Shown piece after piece: positions 25,563 through 34,050 of a stretch of DNA of 64,000 nt. Every line of letters starts with the position of its first letter. The first letter of the stretch is position 1. Origin of the DNA: Amycolatopsis thermophila (GTDB lineage: Bacteria; Actinomycetota; Actinomycetes; Mycobacteriales; Pseudonocardiaceae); assembly GCF_030814215.1 (NCBI RefSeq), contig NZ_JAUSUT010000001.1:248001-312000 (forward strand), in the 5' to 3' direction. The translations under genes and the position numbers were made by a program. The notes beneath the pieces were generated by a model. That model did no database searches, was not told the origin of the DNA, and saw only the letters and a program-made list of their open reading frames with translations.

Positions 25563-25926
25563 GCCAGGCCCAGCCCGCCACACCGGCCACGTGCGCGGCC
25601 CGCCACGCGACCGGAGCACCACGCACCACGCGGCCGACGAGCAGCAGTTCGCACAGCCAGCGCGCACCCCAGAACACCGTCTGCGCGGTCAGCACGATCC
25701 CGGCGAGCGCGCCGGGCGCGAGCAGCTCGTCGACCGGCCACAGCAGGACGCCGAGGACGACGCAGGTCAGCCCGATGAACCCGGTGTGCAGTCCGACGAC
25801 GAGCCGGGACAGGGGACTGGCCGCGACGAGGTCGGCGGGCCACCCGAGCAGCCGCGGCAGCAGGAGATGAGCCACCCCGAGCGCGATCGCGACCGTGCCG
25901 GCCAGGCGCATCTGCAGTTCGAGCAT
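25525..25926 (-). CDS. Small integral membrane protein, unknown function
   Basis: A 133-residue hydrophobic protein with four predicted membrane helices (for example VAIALGVAHLLLPRLLGW and TGFIGLTCVVLGVLLWPV). No catalytic motif is seen. Its ATG overlaps the methyltransferase stop (TGATG). It is the last gene of a five-gene operon starting at 28526. Confidence 0.7.
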   Translation of the reverse strand: MLELQMRLAGTVAIALGVAHLLLPRLLGWPADLVAASPLSRLVVGLHTGFIGLTCVVLGVLLWPVDELLAPGALAGIVLTAQTVFWGARWLCELLLVGRVVRGAPVAWRAAHVAGVAGWAWLTAVPLTALLTR

Positions 25927-26615
25927 CACGGCGCCTCGAACGCGGTCGCGGTGACCAGCGGGGTCCGCCGCACCCGGGCGACCGCGACGAGACCGGCCCG
26001 CGCCGCCACCCGGTCCCACTCCGCGTGCGGGTAGAAGTGCCAGGCGCTCGGGCCGAACGCGAGCACGTTCGGCAGGTCGCGGTGGTGCTCGACCAGCACG
26101 AGCCGTCCGCCGCGGCGCAGCACCCGCCGCGCCTCGCGGAACAGCGCCTCCCGCCCGCTGGCGGTGCGCAGCTCGTGCGCGGCCAGCACCGCCAGCACGA
26201 CGTCGGCCGAACCGGTCGCCACCGGGAGTGCCTGCGGCCGCACCGGGACCGCACGCGCCGGGTACCTCCGCCGTGCCCGGCGGATGGACGCCTCGCTGGG
26301 GCCGCGCGGGTCGAGCACGTCCAGCACCACGCCGGTGGAACCGGGCAGCACGGCGGGCAGTGCCGGGGACACTTCGTCGAAACCCGCGGTCACCAGCACG
26401 TGCCGGCGGACCGGATCGGGCAGCACGGGCCGCAGCCACGTCCAGCGGTAGAGGCCGGAGACGTCGTAGACCCACCACGAGGCGGCCAGGCTCGCGATCG
26501 TGAACCACGCTGCCCCGGCTCGCACCGGTTTCGGCACGGGCGCCAGGGCCACCACCGCGCCGGCGAGCACCTTGGGCCAGTTGAACGCCAGGACCTGGGC
26601 CACCCCGCGCATCAC
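25926..26615 (-). CDS. Class I SAM-dependent methyltransferase-like protein
   Basis: A 229-residue protein. The N-terminus has a hydrophobic stretch (VLAGAVVALAPVPKPVRAGA), and a methyltransferase-like domain follows with GVVLDVLDPRG, VLAVLAAHELRTASGRE and RVLRRGGRLVLVEHHRD. The SAM-binding GxGxG is replaced, so activity needs testing. GTG at 26615 and ATG at 26612 are both plausible starts. It is the fourth gene of the DUF3419 operon; a methyltransferase beside a BtaA-like enzyme recalls the BtaA-BtaB betaine-lipid pair. Confidence 0.78.
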   Translation of the reverse strand: MMRGVAQVLAFNWPKVLAGAVVALAPVPKPVRAGAAWFTIASLAASWWVYDVSGLYRWTWLRPVLPDPVRRHVLVTAGFDEVSPALPAVLPGSTGVVLDVLDPRGPSEASIRRARRRYPARAVPVRPQALPVATGSADVVLAVLAAHELRTASGREALFREARRVLRRGGRLVLVEHHRDLPNVLAFGPSAWHFYPHAEWDRVAARAGLVAVARVRRTPLVTATAFEAP

Positions 26616-27343
26616 CGCAGCTCACCCCGGTGCCACCCGTAGTCCACATCGGACACGTGAAACGCGTTGGCCAGCACCGGTTCGCCGAAGCGGCGCAGGA
26701 AAGCCACGCCGTGCGACCGGATCGCGACCGGCTCGGGCCGCCACGCGCTCCGGAACGCCTTGACCACCACGATGCCCCGCTTCTCCGGCGAGAACGTGTA
26801 CGGCAGCGGCCCGGCGAAGCGCCGGGCGTCGGCCGCGGTGGCGAACACCTCGTCCCACACCGGTTCCCGATCGCCGAGGTCGGCCGCGACGTCGAGATCG
26901 CCCTGCCCGTCACGGGATGTCACCGTGAACCGCAGCGCGTCCCCGTCGCGGGAGACCCGCGCCCCGCTGCGGTGGTAGTGGTAGCCGGTGAGGACGTTGC
27001 CGCCGAGGGCGAGCAGCGTGCGGTCGGTGTCGCTGCGCAGGATCTTCAGACCGCGCATGGTTTTACCGCCCGGGGTGCGCATCCGGGCGAGGATCCGGTA
27101 GCCGGTCATCACCGAGCGGAACCCGAGCGGCGCGGGCACGCCCGACGGCCGGAGGTGCCGCAGCGCGACGAGGGCGACGGCGACGAAGGCGTGCTCGGTG
27201 CCGTCCGGGGCCGTGTAGGTGTCCGGGGTCAGCCGGTCGCCCAGCAACGGCGCGAGCCGCGCCGGCTCGACCGCGTAGGTCAGGACCAGCGAATGGTCGA
27301 ACCTGGTCCGCATCGGCAGGGGATGCCTCGTCAACGCCGTCAT
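26612..27343 (-). CDS. DUF2071-type protein
   Basis: A 243-residue protein with LPMRTRFDHSLVLTYAVEP at the start and FRSVMTGYRILARMRTPGGK and FSPEKRGIVVVKAFRSAW inside, a pattern seen in DUF2071/acetoacetate-decarboxylase-like proteins. Function is unknown. Its ATG overlaps the upstream DUF3419 stop (ATGA) and its own stop overlaps the methyltransferase start, so it belongs to the same translationally coupled operon. Confidence 0.72.
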   Translation of the reverse strand: MTALTRHPLPMRTRFDHSLVLTYAVEPARLAPLLGDRLTPDTYTAPDGTEHAFVAVALVALRHLRPSGVPAPLGFRSVMTGYRILARMRTPGGKTMRGLKILRSDTDRTLLALGGNVLTGYHYHRSGARVSRDGDALRFTVTSRDGQGDLDVAADLGDREPVWDEVFATAADARRFAGPLPYTFSPEKRGIVVVKAFRSAWRPEPVAIRSHGVAFLRRFGEPVLANAFHVSDVDYGWHRGELR

Positions 27344-28149
27344 ACCGGTCTCCGTGCTTCGATGACGCCCCACAGCATCGAGCGGTCCGCGGGGCCGGGA
27401 TCCTCGCCGGGGCGCGGTTGGCGGAACGAGCGCGACACGACCACTCCCCCGGGTCGCAGGGCGTGGCGCACGGCCTTCTCGAGGCGGGACGCGTACCGCG
27501 GGTCGGGGCCGTCGAGGATGTTCGACAGGGAGATGCCGCCGTACCAGCCGCGCGGCACCTGTTCGAGGTGGTCGGCGACGTCGGCGTGGACCAGCGTGGC
27601 CGGGGCGCGCAGGTCGCCGGCGAGTTCGTCCCGGCCCGCGAGCAGGCGCCACGCCCACGGGTTGTCCGCGGGGGCGTGCCGGCCGAGCCCGCGCCGCAGG
27701 CGGGTGAGCAGCACGCGGTCGAGGCGCGGCGGGATGGCGTGGCGGAAGCCCGGCAGCAGCAGGCCCAGCGGGGCGAGCCCGGCGGCCAGGAGCCCCCGCA
27801 GGCGCCGGGATGCCAGCAGCTCGGCGGGATCGCCGTGGCGGATGACCGGCTCGATGCGCCGCCACCGCGGGTCGAGCCCCCGGAGCACGGCGCGCCCGGC
27901 GGCGAGCAGGCGTTCCGCGCTGCCCGCGGCGGCGGGTGCGCCGGCGAGCCGCGCCCGGCAGTAGGCGAGCTGGACGGGGTTGATGTCGACGCCGGTGACC
28001 TCGAACCCGGCCCGGGCGAGGGCGGACACGGTCTCCCCGGCGGCGGCGATGGCGAGCACCCGGCCGCGGGGAAACGCGCGCACCTCGACGTCCGGGTCCT
28101 CGTAGCCCCAGCCGAACAGCAGGCTGCGCCACCCCTCCCACGGGTTCAC
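27340..28149 (-). CDS. DUF3419 (BtaA-like) SAM-dependent aminocarboxypropyl transferase homologue
   Basis: A 269-residue protein with a Rossmann-type SAM site: VLAIAAAGETVSALARAG then VTGVDINPVQLAYCRARLAG. NPWAWRLLAGRD, TLVHADVADHLEQVP, LSNILDGPDPRYASRL and LRPGGVVVSRSF match the DUF3419 pattern of BtaA, which moves the 3-amino-3-carboxypropyl group of SAM to diacylglycerol to start betaine-lipid synthesis. It is shorter than BtaA (about 400 residues), so the acceptor may differ. The start is GTG at 28149, overlapping the DoxX-like stop. A methyltransferase lies two genes on. Confidence 0.75.
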   Translation of the reverse strand: MNPWEGWRSLLFGWGYEDPDVEVRAFPRGRVLAIAAAGETVSALARAGFEVTGVDINPVQLAYCRARLAGAPAAAGSAERLLAAGRAVLRGLDPRWRRIEPVIRHGDPAELLASRRLRGLLAAGLAPLGLLLPGFRHAIPPRLDRVLLTRLRRGLGRHAPADNPWAWRLLAGRDELAGDLRAPATLVHADVADHLEQVPRGWYGGISLSNILDGPDPRYASRLEKAVRHALRPGGVVVSRSFRQPRPGEDPGPADRSMLWGVIEARRPV

Positions 28150-28526
28150 CGGCGCCTCCGGGTCGCCACGAGCCATGCCAGGACGAGCAGGACGATGTTC
28201 TGCAGCACCAGGTCGAGGGGTTCGGTGATGTTCCCGCCGCCGAACGCGATCCCGCCCGTGTTGAACCCGGCCAGCAGCGCGGTCTGGACGGCCGCGGCGG
28301 TGCGTGGCGTCCACCCGGTCAGCACCCACATGCCCAGAGCGATCTCGGCGAGTCCGATGAGCACGAGCAGCACCGCCGCGTACCGGCCGAGCACGGGGAC
28401 CGACTGGACGACGGCCCGTTCGTCGGGGCGGGCGCCGAGCAGCTTGGCGACCAGGCCCTCGTAGATCCAGACGGCGGCCACCGCCCCCGGCGGCACCCAG
28501 CGAGCCACCCACTCCCCCATGCGCAC
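28146..28526 (-). CDS. DoxX-like membrane protein
   Basis: A 126-residue protein with about four membrane helices, WIYEGLVAKLLGA near the N-terminus and AEIALGMWVLTGW in the middle, typical of DoxX-like/DUF proteins. Function is unknown. It is first in the operon; starts at GTG 28526 or ATG 28520 are both possible. Its stop overlaps the DUF3419 start. Confidence 0.72.
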   Translation of the reverse strand: MRMGEWVARWVPPGAVAAVWIYEGLVAKLLGARPDERAVVQSVPVLGRYAAVLLVLIGLAEIALGMWVLTGWTPRTAAAVQTALLAGFNTGGIAFGGGNITEPLDLVLQNIVLLVLAWLVATRRRR

Positions 28527-28857
28527 CAGGTGACTCTAGATCCCGAACGGCGGACGGCACGGCTCGAACCCGTCGATCGTCACGCGGATCTCATCGCCAT
28601 TGCGCGCAGCCGCGGCCCGAGGAGGGGAAACCGCCTCCCCGGCGCGGGCGACGGGGGGGCCGCGCCGGGCCGTCCGTCCAGCTGGTGCCGCCCGGGACGC
28701 CGAGGCCCAGCAGGCCTTCGCCGTTACCATCCACTGTGGATAACCCCGGTCGACCACGCGCGATCGCGCCACCCTCACGTGAGTGACCCGCGTCCGGGGG
28801 AGGCGCCGTTTCCGCCCGGTCTCGCCGGGTACGCGGGGCGGTGAGGAGGTAAGTGCC
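28527..28857. other. Intergenic stretch with a possible frameshifted small frame
   Basis: About 330 bp. On the minus strand a frame from GTG 28734 reads into a run of seven G at about 28654-28660; if one base is shifted there it continues to TAG at 28536-28538 (ending VTIDGFEPCRPPFGI), giving a protein of about 65 residues. Nothing recognisable is encoded. The promoter of the antitoxin-family gene should lie at the right end. Confidence 0.35.
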
Positions 28858-29046
28858 ATGAACATGTTCGACAAGGCCAAGGACGCGCTGAGCAAGAACC
28901 CGGACAAGGCCGACCAGGGCATCGACAAGGCCGCGGAGGCCGCCAAGGGCCGGTTCGGCGAGCACGCCGACCAGATCGACCAGGCGTCCGAGAAGGCCAA
29001 GGACTACGTGCGCGGCCAGGGCCAGGAGCAGCCGCCCCCGCAGTGA
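28858..29046 (+). CDS. Rv0909/MT0933-type small antitoxin-family protein
   Basis: A 62-residue, highly charged, helix-forming protein (MFDKAKDALSKNPDKADQGI, then GRFGEHADQIDQASEKAKDY). It matches the short lysine-rich proteins annotated as MT0933-like antitoxins in actinobacteria. GAGGAGGT precedes the ATG at ideal distance. No toxin gene is adjacent, so a stress or chaperone-like role is as likely as toxin neutralisation. Confidence 0.75.
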   Translation: MNMFDKAKDALSKNPDKADQGIDKAAEAAKGRFGEHADQIDQASEKAKDYVRGQGQEQPPPQ

Positions 29047-29145
29047 CGGGGTCCACAGTGTCCACAGCGGAGTGAGCCCTTCGGGACCGGATTCCCGGCC
29101 CGTTGGGCTCTTCTCCTGTCCTGCGGGATGCGGGATGCTGGGCCC

Positions 29146-30066
29146 ATGTCCAGACCTGACCTGAACCCGGTGGCGCTGGCGCCCGGTGTCGTCGCCTTCC
29201 ACCAGCCGCCCGGGGGCTGGTTCGTCAGCAACGCCGGTCTCGTCGTGGGCGCCGACGCGGCGCTGCAGGTCGACACCTTCGCGACCGAGCCGCTCAACCG
29301 GCGCCTGAACACCGCGATCGACGCCTACCTGGAGCCGGGCACACCCCGCACCGTGGCGCTGACCCACGCGCACGGCGACCACGCCCACGGCGCGGGCGCA
29401 CTGGCGGCGCGGGGCGCGACGATCCTGGCCACCCCGCCCGCGGCGGGCGAGGTGCTGTCCGGGCCGCACACCTACGACATGCTGTTCAGCTGTGACTGGG
29501 GCGCCATCGACCCGCCGCCGGACGTCACGCCGGTGACCGAGCCGCGCACCGTAGACCTGGGCGGGACGTCGGCGGTGGTCGTGCCGGTGCCGGGGCCCGC
29601 GCACACGCACGGCGACCTGGTGGTGTGGCACGAGGAGTCGGGCACGCTGTTCACCGGCGACCTTCTGTTCCTCGGCGTCACGCCGCTGGCGATCTCCGGC
29701 TCGGTCGCCGGGTGGCTCGAGGCGCTGGACTGGCTGGAGACCTTCGGCGCGACGACCTACGTACCCGGCCACGGCCCGGTGACCGCGGCGGCGGAGAACC
29801 CCGTCGCGCCCGTACGGGAGTACTTCGAGTGGCTGCGGGAGGCGGTCGCCTCGTCGGCCGACTTCGCGGCGATCGAGCACGCCGCGCGCGAGCGCTGGCC
29901 GGACTGGCCCGCCGGCGAGCGGCACCGCGTCAACGCCCGGGTCGCGCACGCCCAGTCCCACGGTGGGCAGCTCGACTTCCCGGCCGGGGTCAAGGACCTC
30001 CTGACCAGCGCCGCCGCCCACGGCGAGCCGATGACCGAGACGGGCCTGATCCGCCTCGACCTCTGA
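29146..30066 (+). CDS. Metallo-beta-lactamase-fold hydrolase
   Basis: A 306-residue MBL-fold protein. Metal ligands are in THAHGDHAHG (HxHxDH), GPAHTHGD, TGDLLF and PGHGP. The sequence places it among cyclase/quinone-thioester-type MBL proteins rather than true beta-lactamases. ATG at 29146 is preferred over an in-frame ATG at 29128 because the domain begins soon after. No signal peptide is seen. It converges on the oxidoreductase gene 3 bp away. Confidence 0.88.
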   Translation: MSRPDLNPVALAPGVVAFHQPPGGWFVSNAGLVVGADAALQVDTFATEPLNRRLNTAIDAYLEPGTPRTVALTHAHGDHAHGAGALAARGATILATPPAAGEVLSGPHTYDMLFSCDWGAIDPPPDVTPVTEPRTVDLGGTSAVVVPVPGPAHTHGDLVVWHEESGTLFTGDLLFLGVTPLAISGSVAGWLEALDWLETFGATTYVPGHGPVTAAAENPVAPVREYFEWLREAVASSADFAAIEHAARERWPDWPAGERHRVNARVAHAQSHGGQLDFPAGVKDLLTSAAAHGEPMTETGLIRLDL

Positions 30067-30069
30067 CGG

Positions 30070-30495
30070 TCAGCGGATCCGCTCGCCGTAGACGCGCTCG
30101 ACCTTCAGCGTCATGAGCACCCGGCGGTCGGCGACCATCACCTGCCGGTACTCGTCCCAGTCCGGGTGCTCGCCCGCGGCGCGGCGGTAGTAGTCGACCA
30201 GCGCCTCCACTTCGGGGCCGTCCGGGTTTTCACCCGGACCGGTGAGGGTCACCGTGCCCTCGGCGGTCGCCCACGCCCAGCCGTCCGCGCTGGTGACCTC
30301 CAGCGCGGCGCGCGGGTCGCGGCGCAGGTTGCGCGTCTTGGCGCGCCCCTCGGTCATCGACACCAGGACGACCCCGGCGTCCCGGTCGTAGTAGGGCGTG
30401 ACGGGCGAGAGCTGCGGCAGGCCGTTCGCCTTGATGGTGGCCAGGACGGCGAGCTTGCTCTGGGCGAGCAGTTCGTGCGGATCGAAGGAAGCCAT
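30070..30495 (-). CDS. PPOX-class F420/FMN-dependent oxidoreductase
   Basis: A 141-residue split-barrel flavin/F420-binding protein: LLAQSKLAVLATIKANGLPQ, PVTPYYDRDAG, TRNLRRDPRAALEVT and WAWATAEGTVTLT. Such proteins reduce small molecules with reduced F420 or FMN; many actinobacterial members use F420. ATG at 30495 is chosen; ATG at 30507 would add four residues. Confidence 0.85.
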   Translation of the reverse strand: MASFDPHELLAQSKLAVLATIKANGLPQLSPVTPYYDRDAGVVLVSMTEGRAKTRNLRRDPRAALEVTSADGWAWATAEGTVTLTGPGENPDGPEVEALVDYYRRAAGEHPDWDEYRQVMVADRRVLMTLKVERVYGERIR

Positions 30496-30529
30496 GACCC
30501 CGATCATGCACCCTCACACCGGTGAGAGG

Positions 30530-30946
30530 GTCAACGCCGGAGGGCCGGCGCAGTGAGCCCGAGGGCGGCCGCGATCGCGACGGCGGCGACGGGGCCGGAC
30601 GCGAGCGCGACCAGCGCGCCTCCGAGCAGCGGCCCGGCCGCCACGCCGACGCCCCCGGCCGCGGCCCACCAGCCCACCAGCCGGTGGCGGCCGTGGTCGT
30701 CCACCGCGGTCGCCGTGGCCAGGGCGAGCGCGCTGGGCAGCAGCAGTGCCGAGCCGGCCCCCCTGCGCGAGCCGCGCCAGGTCGAGGACGAGCATCGTCC
30801 CGGCCACCGCGCACATCGCCGAGGACGCGGTGAACACGACCAGGCCCGTGACGAAGGCGCGTTTGGCGCCGAGGGTGTCCGTGATCGCGCCCGCGCCCAG
30901 CATCACCGCGGCGAAGGAGAACGCCACGACGGTGTTCGATAGTCAT
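30530..30946 (-). pseudogene. MFS transporter remnant, frameshifted and truncated
   Basis: Two frames together read an MFS drug-transporter middle part: AFSFAAVMLGAGAITDTLG, AKRAFVTGLVVFTASSAM, LARLAQG, then after a shift SALLLPSALALATATAVDD and GPLLGGALVALASGPVAA. The shift falls in a run of six C (30758-30763 on the plus strand); one base fewer restores the frame. Both ends of the transporter are missing, so it is dead even without the frameshift. It lies directly downstream of the TetR gene, a normal regulator-transporter order. Confidence 0.75.
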
Positions 30947-31007
30947 GGAACAACTGGGGACGGAGTCCGACGGTCGTCGAACACCAGACGCGGGACCGCG
31001 GTCGCGA

Positions 31008-31601
31008 TCAGGCGGAGGGGTAGAGGCGCCCCATCAGCTCGAGCACCTCGTCGATCATCTTGCGTGCCCTGGCCTTCGACGGCGCGGCCGCGACCTCGCG
31101 CCCCGCCTCGGTGGCCATCGCCGTCAGGCACAGCACCAGCATGTCCGACAGCGGCCGGGTGTGGCCGTTGACCAGCGTCGAGTTGGCGTGCAGCCATTCC
31201 CGGAACCGCCGGCGCGTGAGCAGCCCGAACCCGGCCGGCCCGCTGCCGGACAGGAAGATCCGAGCCAGCTGCCGCTCCTCCCAGCACCCCTCCAGGTAGG
31301 CGCGCGTGCCCGCGATGAACAGCCGCAGCGCGTCCTCCTCCCCCGCCGCCAGCGCGGTGCGGAACGCACGGGCCGACCGGTGCTGCTGCCGCTTCGTGTA
31401 CTCGTCGTACAGCGTGATCCACAGGTCCGACTTGGCGGTGAAGTGGTGGTACAGGCTGCCGATGCTGGCCCCCGCCCGGTCGGCGATGTCGACCAGCTTC
31501 GCGTCCTCGTAACCGGAGGCGACGAACACCTCGCGTGCGGCGTCGAGCAGCGCGGCCCGCGTGATCTGGGCTCGCGTGCTCCCGGTGGTGGCCTCGGTCA
31601 T
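31008..31601 (-). CDS. TetR-family transcriptional regulator
   Basis: A 197-residue regulator with N-terminal HTH (RAALLDAAREVFVASGYEDA, then IADRAGASIGSLYHHF) and a helical ligand domain. ATG at 31601 places the HTH at the usual distance; the frame is open further upstream without a better start. Its likely target, the MFS gene downstream, is decayed, so it may now be an orphan. Confidence 0.88.
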   Translation of the reverse strand: MTEATTGSTRAQITRAALLDAAREVFVASGYEDAKLVDIADRAGASIGSLYHHFTAKSDLWITLYDEYTKRQQHRSARAFRTALAAGEEDALRLFIAGTRAYLEGCWEERQLARIFLSGSGPAGFGLLTRRRFREWLHANSTLVNGHTRPLSDMLVLCLTAMATEAGREVAAAPSKARARKMIDEVLELMGRLYPSA

Positions 31602-31677
31602 GCTCCGATTGTGCCGGACCGCGGCGCGTGCGCCGGTCCCGGCGTGACGTGAGCCCCGCCGGGACGCGGCGTTCACC

Positions 31678-32982
31678 TCACGCTGCCGGGACGCCGTTGG
31701 CCGGCGCGGCCGGCTGCGGTGTCGTGTACGGCGTGACCGGGCCGTCGCCGTCGTCGGTGGTCAGCGGCGTGCCGGAGAACACCTGCTGCCCGCCGCGGAT
31801 GGTCGAGATCTGGCCACCGGTGTAGCCGGCGTGGGAGTCCGGCCCGTACCGGAAGGGCACCAGGCCCGGCCCGGTGAACCCGCCCTTGTTCAGCGCGTCC
31901 AGCAGGCCCTGCCGCGTCAGGTTCTTCCCGGCCGCCTGCAGCACCTGCGCGAAGGTGTAGGCGTAGGACATCGCGTAGACGACGTTGCCGTCGAACGGCA
32001 CGTTCGGGATGTAGGTGTCGTGGACCTTCTTGAACAGCTGGATCCACGAGTTGTCCGTGTCGCTGCCCGCCGGAAGGTAGGCGCTGCTGACCAGGCCCTC
32101 GATCAGGTCGGTGCCCTTGACCGACGCCCCGCTCTGCTTGGCGAAGTTCTCCAGCAGCCCGGACACCGTCACCGGGTCCGCGCCCACGCTGGAGGCGACC
32201 AGCTGCGGGGTGTAACCCAGCTTGAGCGCGGTCAGCTTGAACAGCGCGGTGTAGGCCGGGATCGCCTCCAGGACCACGACCTCCGCGCCGCTGCGCGCGA
32301 TCGCCGACACCTGCGCCGCGACGTCGGTGTTGCCCGGCTGGTACGGCTGCCTGCTCACGACCAGGCTCTGGTCGATGAACTTGTCCAGGCCCTTCATGCC
32401 GTCGGCGCCGAAGTCGTCGTCCTGGTAGAAGTAGGCGACCTTCTTGCCGGCGAAGTTCTTCGCCACGTAGTCGCCGAGGATCTTGCCCTCGACGGTGTAG
32501 TCGGGCTGCCAGCCGTAGGTGTAGGGGTTCTTGCCGGGCTGGTCCCAGCAGGTGCAGCCGGAGGCGACGAACAGGTCCGGCACGCGCGAGCTGTTGAGGA
32601 AGTCGACGACCTTCGTGTGCGTCGGGGTGCCGAGCGCGCCGACCACGGCGAACACCTTGTCCTCCAGCACCAGCTGCTTGGTGAGGGTGACGGTGTTGGC
32701 CGGGTTGTAGCCGTCGTCGACGTACTTCAGGGTGATCTTGCGCCCGTTGATGCCACCGTTGGCGTTGATGTAGTCGAACATCGCCTTGGCCGCCGGACCC
32801 TGCTCGCTGTAGCCGGGCGCCGCGTTGCCGGTCAGCGGCAGGGTGCTGCCGATCAGCACCTCGGTGTCGGTCACGCCGGGCGTGCTGCCGCCGCCCGATC
32901 CCCCGCCGCCGCACGCCGTCAACGTGAGGGCGAGCGCCGCGGTCAGCGCGACCGCCGCGCGCGGGTGTCTGGACAGGACCAT
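31678..32982 (-). CDS. ABC transporter substrate-binding lipoprotein (branched-chain amino acid type)
   Basis: A 434-residue LivK-type receptor. The signal peptide ends in the lipobox LTLTAC, so Cys24 should be lipidated and the protein anchored outside the membrane. The periplasmic-binding fold starts at VLIGSTLPLTGNAAPGYSEQ. This family binds amino acids, amides, aromatic acids or other small acids; the ligand is not certain. AAGGAG precedes ATG at 32982. It is the last gene of the liv-type operon. Confidence 0.92.
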   Translation of the reverse strand: MVLSRHPRAAVALTAALALTLTACGGGGSGGGSTPGVTDTEVLIGSTLPLTGNAAPGYSEQGPAAKAMFDYINANGGINGRKITLKYVDDGYNPANTVTLTKQLVLEDKVFAVVGALGTPTHTKVVDFLNSSRVPDLFVASGCTCWDQPGKNPYTYGWQPDYTVEGKILGDYVAKNFAGKKVAYFYQDDDFGADGMKGLDKFIDQSLVVSRQPYQPGNTDVAAQVSAIARSGAEVVVLEAIPAYTALFKLTALKLGYTPQLVASSVGADPVTVSGLLENFAKQSGASVKGTDLIEGLVSSAYLPAGSDTDNSWIQLFKKVHDTYIPNVPFDGNVVYAMSYAYTFAQVLQAAGKNLTRQGLLDALNKGGFTGPGLVPFRYGPDSHAGYTGGQISTIRGGQQVFSGTPLTTDDGDGPVTPYTTPQPAAPANGVPAA

Positions 32983-32991
32983 GTCGTCTCC

Positions 32992-34050
32992 TTAGATCTT
33001 CCGGTTACGGCGGAGCAGGCGGCCGATCCGGCGGACCCCCGACTGGATGCCGCCGGGAAAGGCCAGGATGACCAGGATCAGCACCAGTCCGTAGAGGACC
33101 AGCGGGATGTTGGCGTAGACCGCGCGCGGCAGGTTCGCCTGCTGCGCGAGGTCGGTGGACCAGGTGGGCAGCAGCGTCACGATCACCGCGCCGTACACGG
33201 CGCCGGCGAGGCTGCCGAGCCCGCCCAGCACGGCCGCGGTGAGCAGGGACAGCGACAGGGCCAGCGTGAACGCGCCCGGCGCGGCGAGGTTGTTGACGAT
33301 CGCGAACAGCCCGCCCGCGAGCCCCGCGCACCCGGCGCTCACGCAGAACGCGAGGATCTGCGTACGGGCGACGGGCACGCCGGACAGGGCCGCGGCGTCC
33401 TCGTCCTCGCGCACCAGGCGCATGTCCCGGCCGAGGCGGCTGCGGCTGAGGTTGGCCAGCAGGAACAGCACGACCACCAGGCAGATGCCGCAGATCCAGG
33501 ACTGCCACCGCTCCAGGGGGAACGACTCCCCCAGCGACAGCGGCGGCACCGGCGGGCTGACGATCAGGCCGTTCGCGCCGCCGAGGAGGTCACGCAGGCC
33601 GTGGTAGTCGGCCAGCGACGGCAGCCCGACCGCGAGCGCGAGCGTCGCACCGGCCAGGTACGGCCCGCGCAGCCGCGCCGCCGCCACCCCGACCAGCGCC
33701 CCGACCACCGCGGTGCCCGCGGTCGCCACGATCAGCACCGGCGCAAGGCTCCAGCCGGCGTTCTCCAGCAGCAGCGCGGAAGTGTAGGCGCCGACCGCGA
33801 CGAACGCGCCGTGCCCGAGCGAGATCTGTCCACTGAGGCCGGACAACACCGTAAGCCCGGCGACCGCGATCGCCGTGTAGGCGATCTGGGCCAGCTGCAG
33901 GTTCGCGAACGGGTCCAGCGCGATCGACAGCAGCCAGAACCCGGCCAGCCCCAGCACCGCCCAGAACCCGTGCCGCAGCAGGGTCGAGCGCAGCCACAAC
34001 GGGGGACGGCGCGTTTCCCCTTGCGGTGCCTGTGTTTCCGTCATCGTCAT
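32992..34050 (-). CDS. livM: Branched-chain amino acid ABC transporter permease (LivM type)
   Basis: A 352-residue permease with about nine membrane helices. LSGLSGQISLGHGAFVAVGA is the family signature. It pairs with LivH to form the channel. ATG at 34050 overlaps the LivH stop (ATGA). It precedes the receptor gene by 9 bp. Confidence 0.92.
   Translation of the reverse strand: MTMTETQAPQGETRRPPLWLRSTLLRHGFWAVLGLAGFWLLSIALDPFANLQLAQIAYTAIAVAGLTVLSGLSGQISLGHGAFVAVGAYTSALLLENAGWSLAPVLIVATAGTAVVGALVGVAAARLRGPYLAGATLALAVGLPSLADYHGLRDLLGGANGLIVSPPVPPLSLGESFPLERWQSWICGICLVVVLFLLANLSRSRLGRDMRLVREDEDAAALSGVPVARTQILAFCVSAGCAGLAGGLFAIVNNLAAPGAFTLALSLSLLTAAVLGGLGSLAGAVYGAVIVTLLPTWSTDLAQQANLPRAVYANIPLVLYGLVLILVILAFPGGIQSGVRRIGRLLRRNRKI

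Noticed and set aside
28858-30066. Toxin-antitoxin pair made of the small lysine-rich protein and the MBL hydrolase
   Set aside because: The genes are separated by about 100 bp and the MBL protein is a typical metabolic hydrolase, not a known toxin.
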